64,000 bases of DNA from Nonomuraea aurantiaca (GTDB taxonomy: Bacteria > Actinomycetota > Actinomycetes > Streptosporangiales > Streptosporangiaceae), in NCBI RefSeq assembly GCF_020215705.1, contig NZ_JAIWNB010000009.1, positions 186,001 to 250,000 of the forward strand, written 5' to 3'. Below, piece by piece: positions 61,603 through 64,000 of this stretch (its first letter is position 1; every line of letters starts with the position of its first letter). The notes below the pieces were generated by a model. That model saw nothing but the letters and a program-made list of their open reading frames with translations. It was not told the DNA's origin and did not search any database. The position numbers and the translations under genes are program-made.

Positions 61603-62322
61603 ATGCTTGACTCCATGCAGAAGCGCACAGAACGCATCAAGGCCCACGACGGCTCCTTCGACGTCCACGTCTGGCTGCCCGACAGCGGCAGCGGGCCCGG
61701 CATCCTGCTCATCCAGGAGATCTACGGCGTGGGGCCGTACATCGTGAAGGTGGCGGAGGAGCTGGCCGGTCTCGGCTACGTGGTGGCCGCGCCCGACCTG
61801 TTCTGGCGGCTGCGGCCCAACTGGATCGGCGAGCACACCCCCGAGGGCACGGCCGCCTCGATCGAACTGGCCGGGCGCTTCGACGTCCCGCAGGCCGTGG
61901 CCGACTGCGCGCTCACGCTCGCGCTGCTGCGCGAGCTGCCCGAGGTGAGCGGCGGTTGCGGGGCGCTCGGGTTCTGCCTGGGCGGCTCGCTCGCCTTCAT
62001 GCTGGCCACCCAGACGGAGCTCGACGCCGTGCTGTCCTTCTACGGCTCGGCCGTGCCCGAGGCGGCCGGGCTGATGGAGCGCATCGGCTCGCCCCTGCTG
62101 CTGGTGTTCGGCGGCAGCGATCCGTACATTCCGCGCGACCAGGTGGCCACGGTCGAGCAGGTGGCGGCGGGCCGGGCCAACGTGCTCATGCACGTCGAGG
62201 AGGAGGCCGGGCACGCCTTCCACAACAGCGAGTCGCCGATGTTCCACCAGCCGGAGCCCGCGGCGCGGGCTTGGCAGGTCGCGCTCGCCTTCCTCGCCGA
62301 CCACCTGCCCGCGCGCCCGTAG
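61603..62322 (+). CDS. Dienelactone hydrolase family protein
   Basis: A 239-residue alpha/beta hydrolase of the DLH type: GILLIQEIYGVGPYIVKVAEELAGLGYVVAAPDLFWR (Glu of the triad region), nucleophile Cys in GFCLGGSLAF, Asp in FGGSDPYIPRDQV, His in EAGHAFHN. It hydrolyses cyclic lactones of chloroaromatic or related pathways. Divergent from the hydratase-kynureninase operon, so a shared aromatic-degradation role is plausible. Start uncertain (61603 or 61615); no obvious ribosome site. Confidence 0.9.
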   Translation: MLDSMQKRTERIKAHDGSFDVHVWLPDSGSGPGILLIQEIYGVGPYIVKVAEELAGLGYVVAAPDLFWRLRPNWIGEHTPEGTAASIELAGRFDVPQAVADCALTLALLRELPEVSGGCGALGFCLGGSLAFMLATQTELDAVLSFYGSAVPEAAGLMERIGSPLLLVFGGSDPYIPRDQVATVEQVAAGRANVLMHVEEEAGHAFHNSESPMFHQPEPAARAWQVALAFLADHLPARP

Positions 62323-62401
62323 GCACCTCCCCCAGGCGCCCGTAGGCACCTATCCGGAAGGACAGCTTCCCGTACCTCGGGACGGCCGCCATCATGGTCC
62401 A

Positions 62402-62943
62402 ATGGCTCGGACGTGGGATTTGTGGGGAACCGTCATTATTGCTGGTACCTTTGCGCTCCCCGTGGCCGTCCTGGCAATCTTGCTCCTCGCCCGTCACCGC
62501 GCCCGAGCGGGCCATCCGGCACCCGTGCGCACCGCCCTGGCCGACATCGGGATCGCCGTCGGAACCGCCCCCTGGGTGTGGATGATCCTCACCCCGGCGG
62601 GCGGTCAGAGCGGAGTCAGCCTCGTGCCGTTCAGGGACCTCGCCGACGTGCTCAGCGCCCCTTGGGAGACGGTGTTGGTGCAGGTGGGAGGCAATCTGCT
62701 GGTTTCGCGGCGCTCGGCGCGCTGCTGCCCGTACGCACCGCGCGGCTGGCGTCGACGGCCCGCGTCGCCGCCGTCGCGGCCGTCGCCTCGAGCACCGTGG
62801 AGGCCCTCCAGTACGGCCTGCGGCTGGGCCGCCTCTCCTCCATCGACGACGTGATCGTCAACACCGCGGGAGCCGCGCTCGCCGCGCTGATTACTCGCCG
62901 CTGGTGGGCGAGCCGAGTAGCGGCCGGGACCGTTCCAAGATAA
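62402..62943 (+). pseudogene. VanZ-like membrane protein interrupted by a frameshift
   Basis: N-terminal part (frame of 62402): hydrophobic helix WGTVIIAGTFALPVAVLAIL, a second span, and the VanZ signature SLVPFRDLADVL up to QVGGNLLV. At about 62701-62706 the frame changes, and the rest continues in another frame as FAALGALLPVRT, then TVEALQYGLRLGRLSSIDDV and NTAGAALAALI, the conserved VanZ C terminus. Insertion of one base in CTGGTTTCGC would restore a protein of about 180 residues. Either a recent pseudogene or a sequencing error. Confidence 0.8.
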
Positions 62944-63093
62944 CGGCCCGCTGAAACCCCGCTGACTTCAACACATGGGCATGATGCGCTCAAAAGAAGC
63001 TCGCGACCATCCCCCTTATCTGTGCGATCGTGGACAAGACGGGGCAAGTTCTCTGGAGACGCCAAACGGGTTGGTGACAGAGGGTGGTCGAAC

Positions 63094-63846
63094 GTGTCTG
63101 AAGTCCCGGTATCCCACGAACCCCCGATCTATCGACGCATCGCCGACGGTCTCCGCTCCCGGATCCTGTCCGGCGAACTGCGCGACGGGGATCGGCTACC
63201 GGGCGAGAACACGCTCATGGCCGACTACGGGATCGCCCGCGCCACCGCCAGGCAGGCGCTCGCCGTACTGATCAACGAGGGGCTGGCGGTACCGAAGCGA
63301 GGCTCGGGGGTCTACGTGCGACTGTTCAAACCGATACGCCGGCACGGCTCACGCCGGCTCTCCCGTGAGCAATGGGGTCAGGGCCGCACCATCTGGGACG
63401 CCGACACGCGCGGCCGGCCCTTCACCGTGGACGAGGTGGAGGTGGCGCGCGAGCGGGCGCGCGAGGAGGTCGCGGGCGTCCTCGAAAGCGGCGAGGTGTG
63501 GGTACGGCGGCGCCGCTACTCGGTCGACGCCCGGCCCGTGCAGCTGGCCACCTCGTACTTCCCCGCCGGCCTGGTCGAGGGCAGCGCCATCACCGCCCCC
63601 GACACGGGGCCGGGCGGCGTGTACGCGCGGCTGCGCGATCTCGGCCTGCCACCCGCCCACTTCACCGAGGAAGTGCGCGCCAGGATGCCGGGACCGCGCG
63701 AGACCGGGCTGCTCGACCTGCCCGGCGGCACACCGGTGATCGTGATCACCCGGACCGCCTACACCGCGAACGGCCAGCCCGTCGAGCTCAACGAGATGGT
63801 GCTGGACTCGGCGGCGTACGTACTTCAGTACGACTTCGACGCCTAG
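63094..63846 (+). CDS. GntR family (HutC type) transcriptional regulator
   Basis: A 250-residue regulator. Winged helix residues 10-75: IYRRIADGLRSRILSGELRDG, RLPGENTLMADYGIARATARQAL, GLAVPKRGSGVYV; then a UTRA effector domain (about 95-245) with WVRRRRYSVDARPVQLATSYFP and VIVITRTAYTANGQPVELNEMVL. GTG was chosen because GAGGGTGGTC lies before it and the HTH starts right after. Regulators of this kind at this position (upstream of a small ORF and a new CDS) also occur in integrated actinomycete plasmids, but the window ends too early to tell. Confidence 0.93.
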   Translation: MSEVPVSHEPPIYRRIADGLRSRILSGELRDGDRLPGENTLMADYGIARATARQALAVLINEGLAVPKRGSGVYVRLFKPIRRHGSRRLSREQWGQGRTIWDADTRGRPFTVDEVEVARERAREEVAGVLESGEVWVRRRRYSVDARPVQLATSYFPAGLVEGSAITAPDTGPGGVYARLRDLGLPPAHFTEEVRARMPGPRETGLLDLPGGTPVIVITRTAYTANGQPVELNEMVLDSAAYVLQYDFDA

Positions 63847-63930
63847 GTCAAGCAGAAATGTCAAGCGATAGGTTGACCTGTCCCTTGCGATCATTGCCTT
63901 CTCTAGAGATGTGACGCAGGCTTCAAGGAG

Positions 63931-63960
63931 ATGGAACCTGCGCGGGTCCCGGAGGGATGA
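63931..63960 (+). CDS. Nine-codon leader ORF with strong ribosome site
   Basis: AAGGAG directly before ATG; encodes MEPARVPEG and stops 4 nt before the next ATG. Its 3' half contains the GGAGGG ribosome site of the following CDS. Could be a leader peptide; weak evidence. Confidence 0.25.
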   Translation: MEPARVPEG

Positions 63961-63964
63961 TCAG

Positions 63965-64000
63965 ATGTCCTTTGATCGGCATCTAGCCGACATCGCCCGG
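63965..64000 (+). CDS. Start of an unidentified CDS, 3' partial
   Basis: ATG with GGAGGG 8 nt upstream opens MSFDRHLADIAR and runs off the window. Too short to identify. Confidence 0.45.
   Translation, partial: MSFDRHLADIAR

Overview
The window is high-GC DNA (roughly 70%) with GTG and TTG starts, many 1-4 bp ATGA/GTGA gene overlaps, a SARP regulator, two family 2B encapsulins and a geosmin synthase. This is a filamentous actinomycete chromosome, most likely Streptosporangiaceae-like; the family assignment is inference. No rRNA, tRNA, CRISPR array or intact transposon was recognised.

Layout. (1) 1-3.8 kb: the downstream end of a lasso-peptide cluster (macrolactam synthetase cut by the window edge, RRE/PqqD-like B1, transglutaminase-like B2, ABC ATPase, ABC-2 permease), all overlapping by 1-4 bp. 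(2) 3.9-15.4 kb: a membrane protein and a secreted phytase-like esterase, then a catabolic locus under an IclR regulator: SDR, secreted GH114 endo-alpha-1,4-polygalactosaminidase, GH4 alpha-galactosidase, a complete sugar ABC importer, an alpha/beta hydrolase and a cytoplasmic sialidase-like BNR protein. A 15-bp palindrome (TTCYG-N5-YGGAA) recurs five times at its promoters. The best guess for the substrate is a galactosamine/galactose polymer such as fungal galactosaminogalactan. (3) 15.5-22 kb: sulfotransferase with a GT4 glycosyltransferase, DUF1992, a FolP2-type dihydropteroate synthase paralogue, and a TetR regulator divergent from a class A penicillin-binding protein with a double operator between them. 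(4) 22-34.4 kb: a cellulose-degradation island under a CebR-like LacI repressor, with four perfect copies of TGGGAGCGCTCCCA: GH12, AA10 LPMO, GH48 and GH6, all carrying CBM2, plus remnants of a DyP peroxidase and a CBM2 protein. (5) 34.4-44.4 kb: PRC-barrel protein and sigma partner-switching proteins (two STAS, one HATPase) around a terpene nanocompartment locus: polyprenyl diphosphate synthase, an internally deleted ispH, two family 2B encapsulin shells, and geosmin synthase overlapping the second shell gene. (6) 45-50 kb: NlpC/P60 hydrolase, small secreted and membrane ORFs, a truncated methyltransferase, a MarR/DJ-1 operon with an internal tandem duplication, a NERD-pseudokinase and a GNAT. 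(7) 50-64 kb: SARP regulator, a peptidoglycan amidase preceded by a frameshifted mini-paralogue of its C-terminal domain, FKBP lipoprotein, DUF2293 protein, MmcQ-like protein, serine hydrolase, a kynureninase/binding-protein/hydratase operon, dienelactone hydrolase, a frameshifted VanZ gene, a GntR regulator and a CDS cut by the window end.

Two themes stand out. Co-regulated secreted or transport systems can be read directly from repeated operators (IclR and CebR). There is also an unusual density of broken genes (DyP, CBM2, ispH, methyltransferase, amidase mini-paralogue, VanZ). The most notable system is the encapsulin-geosmin locus, where 192 bp are identical between the two shell genes.
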